Assembly (NCBI RefSeq): GCF_022605725.1
Contig: NC_065546.1
Location: forward strand, 34,096,227 to 34,160,226
DNA: 64,000 nt
Direction: 5' to 3'
From: Anthonomus grandis grandis
Lineage: Eukaryota; Arthropoda; Insecta; Coleoptera; Curculionidae
The notes under the pieces are model-generated. The model was not told the origin of the DNA. It did not search any database and saw only the letters and a program-made list of their open reading frames with translations. Of the stretch, positions 1-11,026 are shown in pieces (position 1 is the stretch's first letter; every line of letters starts with the position of its first letter). The position numbers and the translations under genes are program-made.

Positions 1-920
1 TCAGGTGGGGTTTTATAAACTTTGCTTTTTAAGTAGCCCCAAAGAAAAAAGTCTAGTGGGGTTAGGTCCGCAGACCGCGCAGGCCATTCGATTGCACCAC
101 GTCTGCCAATCCACTTTTCTCGAAAATTTTCATCAAGCCACTCTCGAACTACCAAAGTATAGTGCGCGGGAGCTGCATCCTGCTGAAAATGTATATTATT
201 TTCATTCAATAATATAGTACCATGTTGATCTACTTGATTTTCTATAGATTGGATGATGGAAAGGTATAAATAAATTTCGCCAGTCAAAATTTCTTCCAAA
301 AAAAATGGCCCGATTATTTCATTCCTATAAATTCCTGCCCAAACATTAATTTTTTGGGGATATTGGGTATGGCCTTCCCGAAAAACATGCGGATTTTCAT
401 TATCCCACTATCTGTCTATCTGTCTGTTCACCAGGCCATTTAAAAAAACGGTCGATTTGTCACTGAAGCAAATGTTCTTCAATAAATGGGGATCGTCGTC
501 AATTCGCGGGCACATCACTTCACAAAATTGAATTCTCCTATCAAAATCATCTTCTCCGAGTTCATGAAGAATATGAATTTTATAAGGAAAGAACTTTTTT
601 TTTTTTTAAACTTTATGTACGGAACCAGTGGAAATATTTGTTAGTTTTGCGGCCTTTGGTATAGACAAAGTTGGATCTATAGCAAATTGTCCTAGTACTT
701 CAACTTGGCATGCTTCATCGACAACTCTATTTTCATATTTTTTCTTATTGCAAATCGATCCCGTCTTTTCAAATTTTCGTATCAATTCTAATACGTATTT
801 ATGGCTCACGTTTTTATCTTGATACCTTTCATTAAATGCTCTCGCGGTTCTGCGAGCACACCGATCTTGAGCTCCATAAAGGAAAATTATTTCTATTCTT
901 TCGGCTAGCGTATACATCAT
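1..920 (-). pseudogene. DD41D Tc1/mariner-type transposase, C-terminus cut by window edge
   Basis: A cut-and-paste transposase read leftwards from about 920. The first ~100 residues (606-920) begin near MMYTLAERIEIIFLYG and form the DUF4817-like helix-turn-helix that should bind the element's ends. Past a T-run frameshift near 600 the DDE core follows: FSDKSTVF (first Asp), HFQQDAAPAHY (second Asp) and LTPLDFFLWG (third Asp). The sequence leaves the window shortly after the third motif, so the C-terminus and one terminal repeat are missing. The frameshift and the TAG in the NRQIDR region make it a pseudogene. Family assignment is by remembered resemblance; motif order and spacing match the better copies at 5.4-6.5 kb and 24.2-24.8 kb. 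Confidence 0.85.
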
Positions 921-924
921 TTTA

Positions 925-1500
925 TTAACTCACTGTTTTATCTAAAATTGAAAAATTGCACGCGTCAAACTGACAGTTTTAACAATAATAAATCGCCTGC
1001 TTTTTAAACGCCTAAAAAATGTAAGGTATTGCAGTGTTTTTTTGTACCTATTAGGTAGGTTTCGCAAAAAATATAAGTGAAGTAAATACACATACAAAGT
1101 TATAAGACTGCAAAGATTTTTGCAAAAAAATTGAAGACACTCTTTTTTCTCGCAAATAACGGTACACATTCTTTACTTAAAAAAATAAATAATTTGCTTG
1201 AACTAAATGTACTGTTTGTTACCACAAATTTTAACTTCTAAATTGCTTGTTTTTTTTTTTTGATGATCTATTATAAAAAATGTAAGAATTTTAAAATGAT
1301 GTAGGTACCACACTAAAAGTATTCATTTAAAATACCAAAGTTTGGCGTAAATAAAATATTCATTATTTCTAGACATTTTCGCTAACTATTTGCTTACACA
1401 TTTACCGAATTTTACGCTCCTTACTATGATGTATTACACGATGGGGGTTCCCATTTGACATAGAAAAGAGGTTAGCTGGAGGTGAGGAGGTGATTGACAG
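925..1500. other. AT-rich stretch without recognisable gene
   Basis: It lies between the transposase N-terminus and the RT remnant. It probably contains the 5' flank and terminal repeat of the transposon on its left, but I could not find the matching end because the partner lies outside the window. Short minus-strand frames here have no recognisable motif. Confidence 0.5.
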
Positions 1501-2480
1501 AACTTCAGTAAATGCATAATTAAACGTCCCCCTGTATATCTAATTTGACGTGTAGGAAAGTTATTAAGGGTGGATCGTTTTGAAATGAAAGCACTGTATA
1601 TGGTGAAAAGCAAAGGGCTTAGTATTGTATACCCTGGCGGAACACCACAGCTTACCCCATCAACATCTGATTTACCCTGGGAAGTTTGAATAAATTGAAT
1701 GATAAATATTCAGATGCAGAACTACATTCCCCGAAAACGTCAAACGCCTTACTGTAGTCTAGTAATATTAGAGCTGTACATTTTGTCGTCCGTTGCATAA
1801 ATTACATCTTCAGTTATGTTTAATATAGCAGGTCAAAGGTCAGGCAGAACATTGTACATTGTCAAATGATCAGATATTTGTAAATTCATAACTTTTGACA
1901 GATTTCCTAGATGTTACACTTATCGGTCTCAAGTTATTAAAGCTAGAAGCATAGTTTCCTTTTGGAATATTAGAATCATACGTAAGATATTCCAACCCTA
2001 TGGAAATGATGAATCTAGTAAACATGAATTAATTATATTTGTTAGGTAAGGCAGAATCACTGGACAACACAGATATAACATTTTAAAACTAAATGAAATC
2101 GGAATTTTTTTTTTCATCTGCTATAGTGACAGTTTTAAAATAAAAGGAGGTAATAAAGTTAGTTTTCTTTTGATTTAAATAATACTTAATTAATTGTTGA
2201 TCCAGCGGTGCATTATTTGTAGAGAACTGCAAAAAGTGTGTGTTTATATTTTTAGGGTCATTGACAGGAGGATGAATAAAAGGTTTATTATCTTTCTTAT
2301 CATATATTTTTCTCCATAATAACTGAGAGTCTCTGCCATACGTATTTACAGTCTGTTCGAAATTTATTTTTTTTATTAGCTATAGCGACGCTTGTTTCAT
2401 TTCTAATTTGTTCGAAATATTGCCAATGCTGTAACGTTTGATTTTTTTATATGTATTTACAGCCTTATTTTTAATTTAAG
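1500..2480 (-). pseudogene. Non-LTR retrotransposon reverse transcriptase remnant
   Basis: Read leftwards, pieces of an RT appear in the correct order but in shifting frames. First comes an RT-upstream stretch (about 2,130-2,290: INTHFLQFSTNNAP, LDQQLIKYYLN), then NNLRPISV (near 1,930), then NITEDVIYATDD and ALILLDYSKAFDV (1,740-1,820, palm motif A), then GVPPGYTILSPLLFTIY (1,560-1,660, the GVPQGSILGP motif). The YADD box is not recognisable. Many stops and frameshifts make this an old, dead copy. The DYSKAFD wording suggests the Jockey/R1 side of the non-LTR tree, but the clade cannot be fixed. Confidence 0.75.
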
Positions 2481-3983
2481 CATTCATTGCTATTATGTTG
2501 TCAGTTAGCCATAAAGACTTAGGTTTATTAATAGTTTTACTTTTACAGGGTTCTAAAACGTCAAAAATATTTAAAATAGTTTCGTTTAGATACACTTTTT
2601 TTCTATTTACATCCTTGATGTATAGAGTATTATCGAGTTGGGAATTTTATTTAAAAAAATCAAAAAGGTCTTTATTAATTCGTTTTAAGTTTCTGAAATT
2701 TTGAAACTGCCGGCGTATAATTGAAAAAAATTCTTTCCTGGCATATAGTTTTGTGTATTAACAAACATTTTTTTTTTATTCTCGTATAATCCAAAGGACC
2801 TAAAACATTTTCTTGTATTTATATGTACATGTATGTACGTCCACGAGACGCAATTAATGTACGTACGAACTACGTATTCAAAAGTACCTACGTACTAAAT
2901 ACATTATTTTTACAATAATGTATTAAAATAAATATGGCATAAAAATTACGTACCTAGGACGTATGATGCTGTTCAGGATATAATATTCCATTTAAAATAA
3001 TGAATCTACTTCCGATATACCTGGAAGCCATATTGAAAATTACTTAGCCGAATTGCTTCCATAGAGTTTAATATATTGTCAAATTTTCAGATTTTCTTTC
3101 CACAACCGATCGAAGCGGTTCCTGGAGACACCCTGTATAGGCCTGAAAGTAATATTTTAAACTTCATCTTCTACCTAACGCCAAACCTTTTACCCATATC
3201 AAAATAAAGGTCCAAAAAGCAATAAAGACCGGATTCGTTTAAACGCGTCGGTTATTACATCACCCACAAACCCTTATTTTATATGCGTTTCGCTCGAAAA
3301 AAAAATTTTGTGACGCATCAGCGGGAGCCTCCCAAAGTCCCGAAACAAAGAAAATATAACGAACCCCGTAAAAGATATTTATTTATCCAGTGGAAAATTA
3401 AAACGGCTTCCCGGGGGGGAAAACAGGGACGGGCAATGGAAAAGTACCGAAAATAAATGAACCCGGGCCGGCCATCTGATGTGATGTTACGTTAGTTAGT
3501 TCGAAATATAAATTACATCACTCTATATTTAATTTCGTACAGATGTACGTACGGTGGCCGAGCCAAAAGTTGATGAGCTCAAAAACAAAGAAACTACATT
3601 TACATTATGAGAAAATTGGCAGTCGCCACCTAATTGAGTGGATTTAGGCGGAAACGCGTAATGTTTTAGTGATAAATTGATTATCGAGTTGGATCGGGAA
3701 TTAATTGATTCTCTGGGTTTCTCTCTCCGGGTTAATTGGGTAGATTTCCAATTGCTGCATTTTGTTCATATGGAAACATTTGTGGAATGAATGAATTAGT
3801 TTGTGGAGTTTCATTTGGAATTAATAATAAATTGCCATTTCTAAGAGATCCAGAAGAATGTTTTTTTTTATAATTATTTATTTCTTTTTAATTATTCCAT
3901 TACTCAAAATGTCATTATCTAAACGTATTTATACTTGTCAATAAAGCAGTAAAATAAAATTAGTATAAACAATTAAAATAATA
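2480..3983. other. Non-coding stretch with GTACGT-rich patch and CACCCTG end
   Basis: No gene is recognised. 2,825-2,960 is dense in the self-complementary words GTACGT, TACGTA and ACGTAC, repeated again near 3,545. A CACCCTGTATAG end typical of the local Tc1/mariner-derived elements lies at 3,129-3,140, so 3,000-3,140 is probably a MITE remnant. 3,240-3,500 is less AT-rich than its surroundings and looks unique rather than repetitive. Confidence 0.5.
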
Positions 3984-4108
3984 TACAGTGCATCCGTAAA
4001 GTAGCGGATACATTTTAAAAAAATGAAATGGACCGTTTTGGAAAAAATGCCCAAACCCGTCGATTTTAATATTTGGCTTAGGGTTTTTCTGTATGGAAAT
4101 TAAATATA

Positions 4109-5262
4109 GAGGGTGACTAAAAAAAAGACCTCATCAATATGTTTTTTAAATGGAAACCAGCATTTTTTAATGCAGAATCAGAAAGAACGCATTTTTTTAC
4201 AAAGAATATGGTACAAATAAATAGTAGTTACATAAGCAATTTTAAACGAAAAATAATCATAAAATGTAAAATTAAAGAAATACTATCTAAATTAAATGTT
4301 TGAATTGAGCACCGTTAACAACCACCAGTGAGAGTGTCATCAAAAGTAAGGTCCTAAAACTCTTCCTTCCACTATACCGCACCACACATTGACTTTTTGA
4401 CTTGTTGAATATGACATTCAGTGAACCAATGAGGGTTTTCGATCGCCCAGTATAGACAATTTTGTCTGTTCACGTGGCCGTTTAGAGTAAACGTTGCTTC
4501 GTCAGAAAATATTATCTGTTTTACAAAATTATTCTAATCGTTAAATACATAAAAACTGCATTTGATCAAAATCATCTTCCGATAGCTCTTGTAAGTAAGA
4601 ATATTTTATTAAGGGTGGAACTTTGCCTTTTTTCAATACTTTATGCACAGTAGATCGCGATAAATTAACATTACAAGCCGTGCCTGTGATTGTGGCTTTG
4701 GGATTATCTTGGACCGTTAACAGAACGTTAAGCTAATCTTCCTCAGTTATTGAACCCCGACCAGCTTTTTGAGTATTCCGAACATGCCCGAATTTACGAA
4801 ACTTTGCTTCAACTCTGCTCACCATGCACCAGTTGCATTAAACAACTGAACCTTTGAGTAAATAACTGAACCTGAATCCTTTTGAATACGCGACATATCT
4901 CCGAAACCAATCATGCACAAGATTTCTATTCTTTCACGTTCGGTTAGAGTAACTCAAAAAGAATAAACACCACTTACAAATGTAAAAATACTTCAAATAG
5001 TTGCACCAAAATACATTCACTTTTTGACACTGACAATAACAACGACAACAACAACTAAAATACCAACATTTAATTTGGATAGGTATTTCTTTAATTTTAC
5101 ATTTTATCATAATTTTTCGTTCAAAATTGCGTAAGTAACCACTATTAATTTGTACCATATCCTTTATAAAAAAATGCGTTCTTTCTGATTCTGCATTAAA
5201 AAATGGTGGTTTCCATTTAAAAAACATATTGATGACGTCATATCTTTTTTTGAGTCACCCTG
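4109..5262. mobile_element. Tc1/mariner-type element B (deleted DD41D copy)
   Basis: About 165 bp inverted repeats run from GAGGGTGACT at the left (4,109) to AGTCACCCTG at the right (5,262). Both carry the words ATATGTTTTTTAAATGG and GCAGAATCAGAAAG. TA flanks both ends (4,107-4,108 and 5,263-5,264), the right TA being shared with element C. At ~1.15 kb it is shorter than the ~1.5 kb neighbour C and holds only part of a transposase. Confidence 0.85.
4300..4965 (-). pseudogene. DD41D transposase remnant inside element B
   Basis: The minus strand begins with LTEREKIEILCMIGFGD, closely matching the N-terminus of the transposase at 39.4-39.8 kb (LTEREKIESLCMVGF). After several frame changes comes FSDEATFTLNGHVNRQ, containing the first catalytic Asp, and AIENPHWFTECHIQQ. 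The segment that should carry the second and third Asp is missing, which explains the short element. It cannot encode an active protein; at best the element could be mobilised by a related transposase. Confidence 0.8.
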
Positions 5263-5264
5263 TA

Positions 5265-6772
5265 CAGGGTGTTTCAGAACTATGGGATCAAACTTCTAGG
5301 GGTTGTTCAGTGCAACAGTAGAATCCATTTGAGTATAGGAACCCATGTCCGGAAATGTGTCACCTCGCCACTACGGCCCTAAGACGCATTTAAATTTAGA
5401 AAAAATTTTGAAAAAATATATTCTTCCTCCAACCTCAATACACCGATTTAAACGACGCACATGATTTCGGCGGACTACACTAAAAATTTGATCCTTGTTT
5501 TGAATGATTTCAAATGCTGCTGTTATTCGTCCAATTAAGTCTAGCTCTGATTCTACTGGAGTTGCGTAGACTAAAGACTTTACATGTCCCCACAAGAAAA
5601 AATCGAGCGACGTTAAATCGGGTGACCTAGAAGGCCAAGAAACTGCTCCACCTCTGGCAATCCAACGGTGCCCAAACCGCTGAGCCAAATACTCGCGTAC
5701 TTGTACAACAAAGTGAGCCGGCGCTCCATCATGCTGAAACCACATTTGCTATCTAACGTTTAGTGGAACATTTTCAAGGAGTTCTGGGAGAACTTCCTCC
5801 AAGAAACGCAGATAAATAGGTCCTGTTAACCGTTCCGGTAGAAGGTATGGCCCAATTAAATAATCATCAACAATGCTTGCCCATACGTTGACAGACCAAC
5901 GATTCTGATGTTTTCTTGGAAAAAATGCATAAGGATTTTCTTCGTCCCAAACATGGCTATTCCTACTATTAAAAATACCGTCTCTTGTGAAAGAGGCTTT
6001 ATCGGTCCTCAAAACATATCGTAAAAAATTTGGTTGTGCAATGATGTGATCCAGAAGCCATCGACAAAATTGAACTCTAGGATGATAATCGGCTGCAGTC
6101 ATACCTTGAACTTTCTGGAAGTGGTAAGGATGGAGTTGTTGCTCGTGTAGTACCCGCCAGACAGAAGCGTTACTCGTATTCATATTCTTAGCGACGTCAC
6201 GTGTGCTATTTGATGGTTCATCGGCAACTCGCTGAATCACCTCTTCTTCAAATTCGACCGTTCTTACGGTTCGAGCAACACCAGTATCATGCATCTTGGT
6301 CTTAAACATGGCTGTCTCAGCGAGCCGCCGATGAACCGCAATAAACTTTATGTATCCAGGATGCTGTCGTTTGGGATAATGTTCATGATACAACCGCGAT
6401 GCTCCTCGTGCATTACAGTTTGTTGCTCCGTATGCCAAATGCATATCCGCCAATTCTTGATTGGTAAAGTTTTCCATTAGCAATAAATGTTTAAAAATTG
6501 TAAGCTATAAAACTTTTAAACATAACATTGAGAATTGACATTAATAAGCGTTGATTTTAAACAATTGTTGTTATGGTATCATGTACAAAAGCTAAAAAGA
6601 AATGCAGCAGATCCTATTTAGGTAATTTATGTTTTTTATAAATTTTAACGCGTCTTAGGGCCGTAGGGGCGTAGTGACGCATTTCCGGACATGGGTTCCT
6701 ATACTCAAATGGATTCTTTTGTTGCACTGAACAACCCTCAGAAGTTTGATCCCATAGTTCTGAAACACCTTG
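5265..6772. mobile_element. Tc1/mariner-type element C, nearly intact
   Basis: A 1,508 bp element with ~115-130 bp inverted repeats: CAGGGTGTTTCAGAAC at 5,265 and its complement ending AACACCTTG at 6,772, flanked by TA at 5,263-5,264 and 6,773-6,774. The arms (5,265-5,395 and about 6,640-6,772) match closely, including ATCCATTTGAGTATAGG and CCATGTCCGG. It abuts element B and lies at the centre of palindrome A. The single transposase reads leftwards and its last codons run into the left repeat. Arm similarity and an almost open reading frame make it one of the youngest insertions here. Confidence 0.9.
5371..6483 (-). pseudogene. DD41D transposase of element C, one in-frame stop
   Basis: Cut-and-paste transposase of about 370 residues. 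The N-terminus (about 1-110, MLMENFTNQELADMHLAYG) is a DUF4817-like helix-turn-helix. Catalytic motifs are LRTDKASF (Asp161; the family's usual TDE is TDK here), FQHDGAPAHF (Asp252) and LTSLDFFLWG (Asp294). By my count 41 residues separate the second and third Asp, the DD41D class. The two open parts, 5,749-6,483 and 5,371-5,745, are in the same frame and separated by one TAG (5,749-5,751) followed by Gln, so a single base change disables it. The start is the first ATG upstream of the HTH and leaves ~160 bp to the right repeat. Confidence 0.9.
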
Positions 6773-6870
6773 TATATTTAATTTCCACGTAGAAAAATGG
6801 TCCATTTTTATATTTATCCACGGTCCATTTCATTTTTATTGAGTTTATCCGCTACTTTACGGATGCGCTA

Positions 6871-7896
6871 TATATGAGAACATGTACCATATTTTTAAGA
6901 CATTAAAATGCTATATAGGTTTATTCAAGAAAAAAAAAGTTATACATATATAGTGTGAGTGTATAATTTGGTAAACGGGTAAACCAAATCTTTTACTATT
7001 TCAACCAATGAAAATAAATGTACCAAATAATACTTCAACTTTAATTTATGGTATTATAACTAATAATTACATGAATTATACAAATATTGGCTCACTACCT
7101 ATACCAAATTCACTAAGTACTGCTTATAATCTTGTTTTTGCTATATTAAACCTTAGACCATTGAAAGACTAAAATCAGTAAACAACAACTTTGTTTCAGT
7201 TCAACATGTGCTCAGGGGCAAGGGGGTGTTTTGTTTACAAAAATATTTACCGCTTCTCTGTTCGGCTATACAGGGTGTTAATTAATTGAGTGCCGATAAT
7301 ACATGATGTGATTCCTTGGGTGATTTAAAAGAAAATTATATCAAGAAAATATGTCCTAAAGCTTAGTTTTCGAACTACAGGGTGTTAAAGTTTTGAGAAA
7401 AAATATGTTTTTTAATCATAAAAAAGATAATATTGCAGATATTTTTATGAAATTTAGTACACCCCTTTTGATCATTAAGGAGCAGTTTCTAATGTAAAAA
7501 TATTTTACAATTTTTACCAGTGACGTCTGTACGGGGTATAAACTAAATATTTTTAAAGAAAAAAATGATACGGCACTGATTTTTTTTAAATCAAAAATTA
7601 TTTTTGAAATCCTTATTTATTTTAAAACAAGTAATGTCTCTTGTCTTAATTTCATACGATATACCGTTTTCGCGCAAAAAAATAAATACCAAGAATATCG
7701 TTCACGTTCACATGATATTGAATATCTAAATCTTAAAAAATGTAAGCATATTAAATGCCTTCTTAAAGTAAACGATATAAAAAATATGTGTGCCTGAACA
7801 TGTCATAATTTTTGACGTTTCTTTTGACAATAAAATTAACAATGATTTTATTTTTTTAAATAATAATCATTATTACTTGATTAAGAGAGTGTATAA
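6871..7896. other. Repeat-derived non-coding stretch
   Basis: No gene is seen. 7,160-7,262 is a copy of a dispersed sequence that recurs at 16,450-16,712, where it is split by a hammerhead-bearing insertion; this is the uninterrupted version. At 7,270 a TA-flanked CAGGGTGTTAATTAATTG end starts, and a second CAGGGTGTT occurs at 7,379, so 7,270-7,680 is probably a Tc1/mariner-type MITE whose far end I could not define. TGTCTGTACGGG (7,527) recurs near 20,645. Confidence 0.55.
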
Positions 7897-8651
7897 TCTG
7901 ATACGGGTGTCCCGCAAGGTTCCATTTTGGGCCCATCGCTGTTTTCTTTATATGTTGCTGACATGATATCTTGTGTAAAACACTCAACATTACAGCAATA
8001 TGCGGATGATTCCCAACTATATCTTTCGTTTTCACGCCAAGATCTTCCTATAGCTAAATTTCGGATTAATCAGGATTTAAAAAGTATTGATACCTTTTCA
8101 CAGGATCACAACTTAAAACTAAATGCTTCCAAATCTTATACAATAATACTGGGTTGTGGCAAAAGTGCTTTTGAGGTTTCTCCCAATTTTCATGCACAGA
8201 TTCGAAATGTTCAGCTACCAGTAGTCAATGAGATCAAAAATCTGGGCATGTATTTTGACAGTGGTATTACATTTCAAATTCATATCAAAAATAAACTTAA
8301 AATTGCATATATACGCGTAAAAAAACTATATGGTCTAAAAAATTATTTACCATCTAATATTAAATATTATGTATGTAATTCACTAGTTCTATCTTTGCTC
8401 GACTGTGCAATGTTTTGTTTGCTCGACTGTCAATGTTACTGTGATGTTTTGTATTCTGATTCCTTGACTGAAACAACTGCTTACTCTATACAAAACTCCA
8501 AAACTGCTGTATGCGTTTTGCATTCAAAATATCATTTAGGAATCATATTACTCCCTATTTAAATAACAATTTTATTTTGAATATGAAAAATCGTAAAAAA
8601 TGCCATATGTACACCTTTATTTATAACATTTTAAAAACTGTAGAGCCTCTA
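7897..8651 (+). pseudogene. Non-LTR reverse transcriptase, C-terminal half (element G, part 1)
   Basis: The open frame starts just after an in-frame TAA at 7,894 and shows GVPQGSILGP, then YADDSQLYLS (catalytic Asp pair), then KNLGMYFDSGITF and HIKNKLKIAYIRVKKL. It stops at 8,562, but the thumb region continues one frame over (RFAFKISFRNHITPYLNN, KKCHMYTFIYNIL) up to 8,651, where transposon F begins. The fingers and endonuclease are absent, so the copy is 5'-truncated as is usual for target-primed retrotransposition. Its tail resumes beyond F at 11,027. Confidence 0.9.
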
Positions 8652-8653
8652 TA

Positions 8654-11024
8654 CAGGGTGTTTGGCGGAGGGTTAGCCAAACTTGGTGGGCATATAGATA
8701 GGCTCAGATAGAAGATATTTTCTTAATAAACTTGTGTTCTAAAAGTCTCGGGTATTTTTATATCATTGATTTTGTGTTATTTTCAGAATTTTCAAAAAAT
8801 TATGCCTTTTGACATCTTTAAATTTTTTCAGCATATTTTTCACATTTTTTTTTACATTTGTATTTAGTCTGTAATGTATCCTGAATCTAAAAAAATCAAT
8901 ATCAAGTACAAATAATCCCGAAATAATTCGTTTTGAGCTCAAAAAGTTAATACAAGTAGCAAAAAAAGTTATGAAAGGTAACTTTAACTTGACTCAAAAA
9001 AAAACTAAAATCTATCAAGATGTTCAGGTAGTTTTAAAAACATCTCCAGTTAATACTCTTTTCAATGATATACGATGTGTAACACAAAGCCGACTAACTT
9101 GCCACAATTCATAACTTTAAAGGACAATAAAGTAGAAAAAAATACTTTTTTAATTTTATGTATTTATTTCAAAATTACAAATTTTATTAAAACTGCGCTC
9201 CCCTGGCTCTAATACATGCCCTACGTCGCCGTTCGCCACATTTCCACTGTCGTAAGACGGAGCCGCATCTCTTTTCTGATAGTTTGAAAAGCGGCATCGA
9301 TTCTTTGAATGGTCAAATGAGGAGATCGTGGAACATGCTATGGGATTGTTGTTGTAATATGTAGCACATATTGTTGTTGTCATTTGACATTTGTCATTTG
9401 TCGTGGTGAAGAGCCAATGGTAATACGCGAGAAGCACAAAGAATTTATGAAGAGCAATACCCCAATAGGCGTGTGCCCCACCACAACACTTTTGCTAACA
9501 CTTTTCGTCGCTTAAGGGAAACAGGCAATCTAAATTTTCAAGAACCGAGGATGAATCGGAGGCAGTATGATGTTGCTGTAGATGAAAACGTAATTCGCGC
9601 ATTCGATGAGGATCCCACCACTAGTACAAGGAAAGTAGCTAGAGATCTGAACATTTCTACATGGAAAGCATGGTCAGTTGTCAAGGCAGAAGGAAGGTAT
9701 CCTTTCCATTACACCCCAGTGCAAGGTAATTTCATACTACATCAACAACTTAATCCCGCAATTTTTACTGGCATCGTGATATTCTAGGTCTTCTACAAGC
9801 CGACTATGAGCGACGGTTACAATTTTGCTGCTTTTTGCTTCACGCAGACGTTGAAAATGGACACTTTTTAAAAAGCATCTTATGGACAGATGAATCAACA
9901 TTTACACGTGCGGGGATATTTAACCAACATAATTTACATTACTGGGAAAACAAAAACGTAAATCCGCATTTGACCAGAGTCAAGTCTTTCCAAACAAGAT
10001 TCAGTGTTAATGTTTGGGCAGGTGTGATTGGGAGACATCTCATCGGTCCACACTACTTTCCGAGAAACCTCAACGGGGACAATTACTTACATTTTTTACA
10101 AAATTATCTCCCACAATTATTGGCTGATATACCCATATTTAATGAAGACGGCCAATCGTCTTCCAGAATGACCGGTGTCCGTTAAAGTCCGTTAATCGGG
10201 TCGCCGTTAGAGAATTTCTGGACAATACTTTTCCCAATTCGTGGATCGGAAGAACAAGTCCCATCGCATGGCCTCCACGGTCCCCTGATTTAACCCCTCT
10301 CGATTTTTACGTATGGGGACGTGCGAAAGAACTCGTCTACGAGGTGGAAATTGACAATCTAGACCACTTAATTCAAAGAATCAATGCCGCTTTTCTAACC
10401 GTCAGAGAAGAGATGCGACTTCGCCTTACGACAGTAGAAATGCGACGGCGATGTAGGGCATATATAAGAGCCAGGGGAGCGCAGTTTCAACAAAATTTGT
10501 TATTTTGAAATAAATACATAAAATTTAAAAAATCTTTTTTTTTTTACTTTATTTTCCTTTAAAGTCATGAAATGTGGCAAGTTAGTCGGCTTTGTGTTAC
10601 ACATCGTATATCATTGAAAAGAGTATTAACTGGAGATGTCTTTAAAACTACCTGAACATCTTGATAGATTTTAGTTTTTTTTTGCGTCAAGTTAAAGTTA
10701 CCTTTCATAACTTTTTTTGCTACTTGTATTAACTTTTTGAGCTCAAAACGAATTATTTCGGTATTATTTGTACTTGATATTCATTTTTTTAGATTCAGGA
10801 TACATTACAGACTAAATACAAATGTAAAAAAAAAGTGAAAAATATGCTGAAAAAATTTAAGGATGTCAAAAGGCATAATTTTTTGAAAATCCTGAAAATA
10901 CCACAAAATCAATGATATAAAAAAACCCGAGACTTTTAGAACATAAGTTTATTAAGAAAATATCTTCTATCTGAGCCTATCTATATGCCCACCAAGTTTG
11001 GCTAACCCTCTGCCAAACACCCTG
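8654..11024. mobile_element. Tc1/mariner-type element F with ~665 bp terminal inverted repeats
   Basis: CAGGGTGTTTGGCGG at 8,654 and its complement ending CAAACACCCTG at 11,024, flanked by TA, define a 2,371 bp element inserted in the RT of element G. The arms (about 8,654-9,322 and 10,361-11,024) are far longer than usual and the right arm contains the last ~50 codons of the transposase. The left arm therefore carries an inverted copy of the C-terminal coding region. The arms agree in long blocks, e.g. ATCTTGATAGATTTTAG and GTTACACATCGTATATC. This suggests that internal sequence was copied into the other end, extending the repeats. Confidence 0.9.
9418..10508 (+). pseudogene. DD41D-type transposase of element F, second Asp deleted
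   Basis: The plus-strand frames start with a DUF4817-like HTH (REAQRIYEEQYPNRR, RRLRETGNLNF, then DPTTSTRKVARDLNIS). The catalytic core has LWTDESTFTRAGIFN (first Asp) and NVWAGVIGRHLIGPHYF, then a frameshift near 10,180 and a deletion removing the QDGAPPH motif with the second Asp. After the gap come FPNSWIGRTSPIAWP and LTPLDFYVWG (third Asp), ending RARGAQFQQNLLF with TGA at 10,506. The N-terminal Met is not clear because the frame opens upstream. Non-functional. Confidence 0.85.
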
Positions 11025-11026
11025 TA

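Larger units (their letters stand above)
3986..6868. mobile_element. Palindromic fold-back element A, interrupted at its centre by B and C
   Basis: The left arm (3,986-4,106) and right arm (6,775-6,868) are inverted copies. Each carries GCATCCGTAAAG and TAGCGGATA at its outer end, next to TA, and both run inwards to TGGAAATTAAATA and its complement. Joining the arms would give a ~215 bp palindrome with TATATA at the centre. At exactly that point sit elements B and C, each with its own TA. The outer sequence is therefore the older host, a non-autonomous fold-back/MITE. The left arm shares an internal CCCGTCGATTTT block with the palindrome at 38.4 kb. Confidence 0.85.

Noticed and set aside
3986..6868. 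One autonomous transposon with ~100 bp repeats
   Set aside because: The interior divides exactly into two TA-flanked elements with their own complete inverted repeats, leaving no sequence of its own for A.
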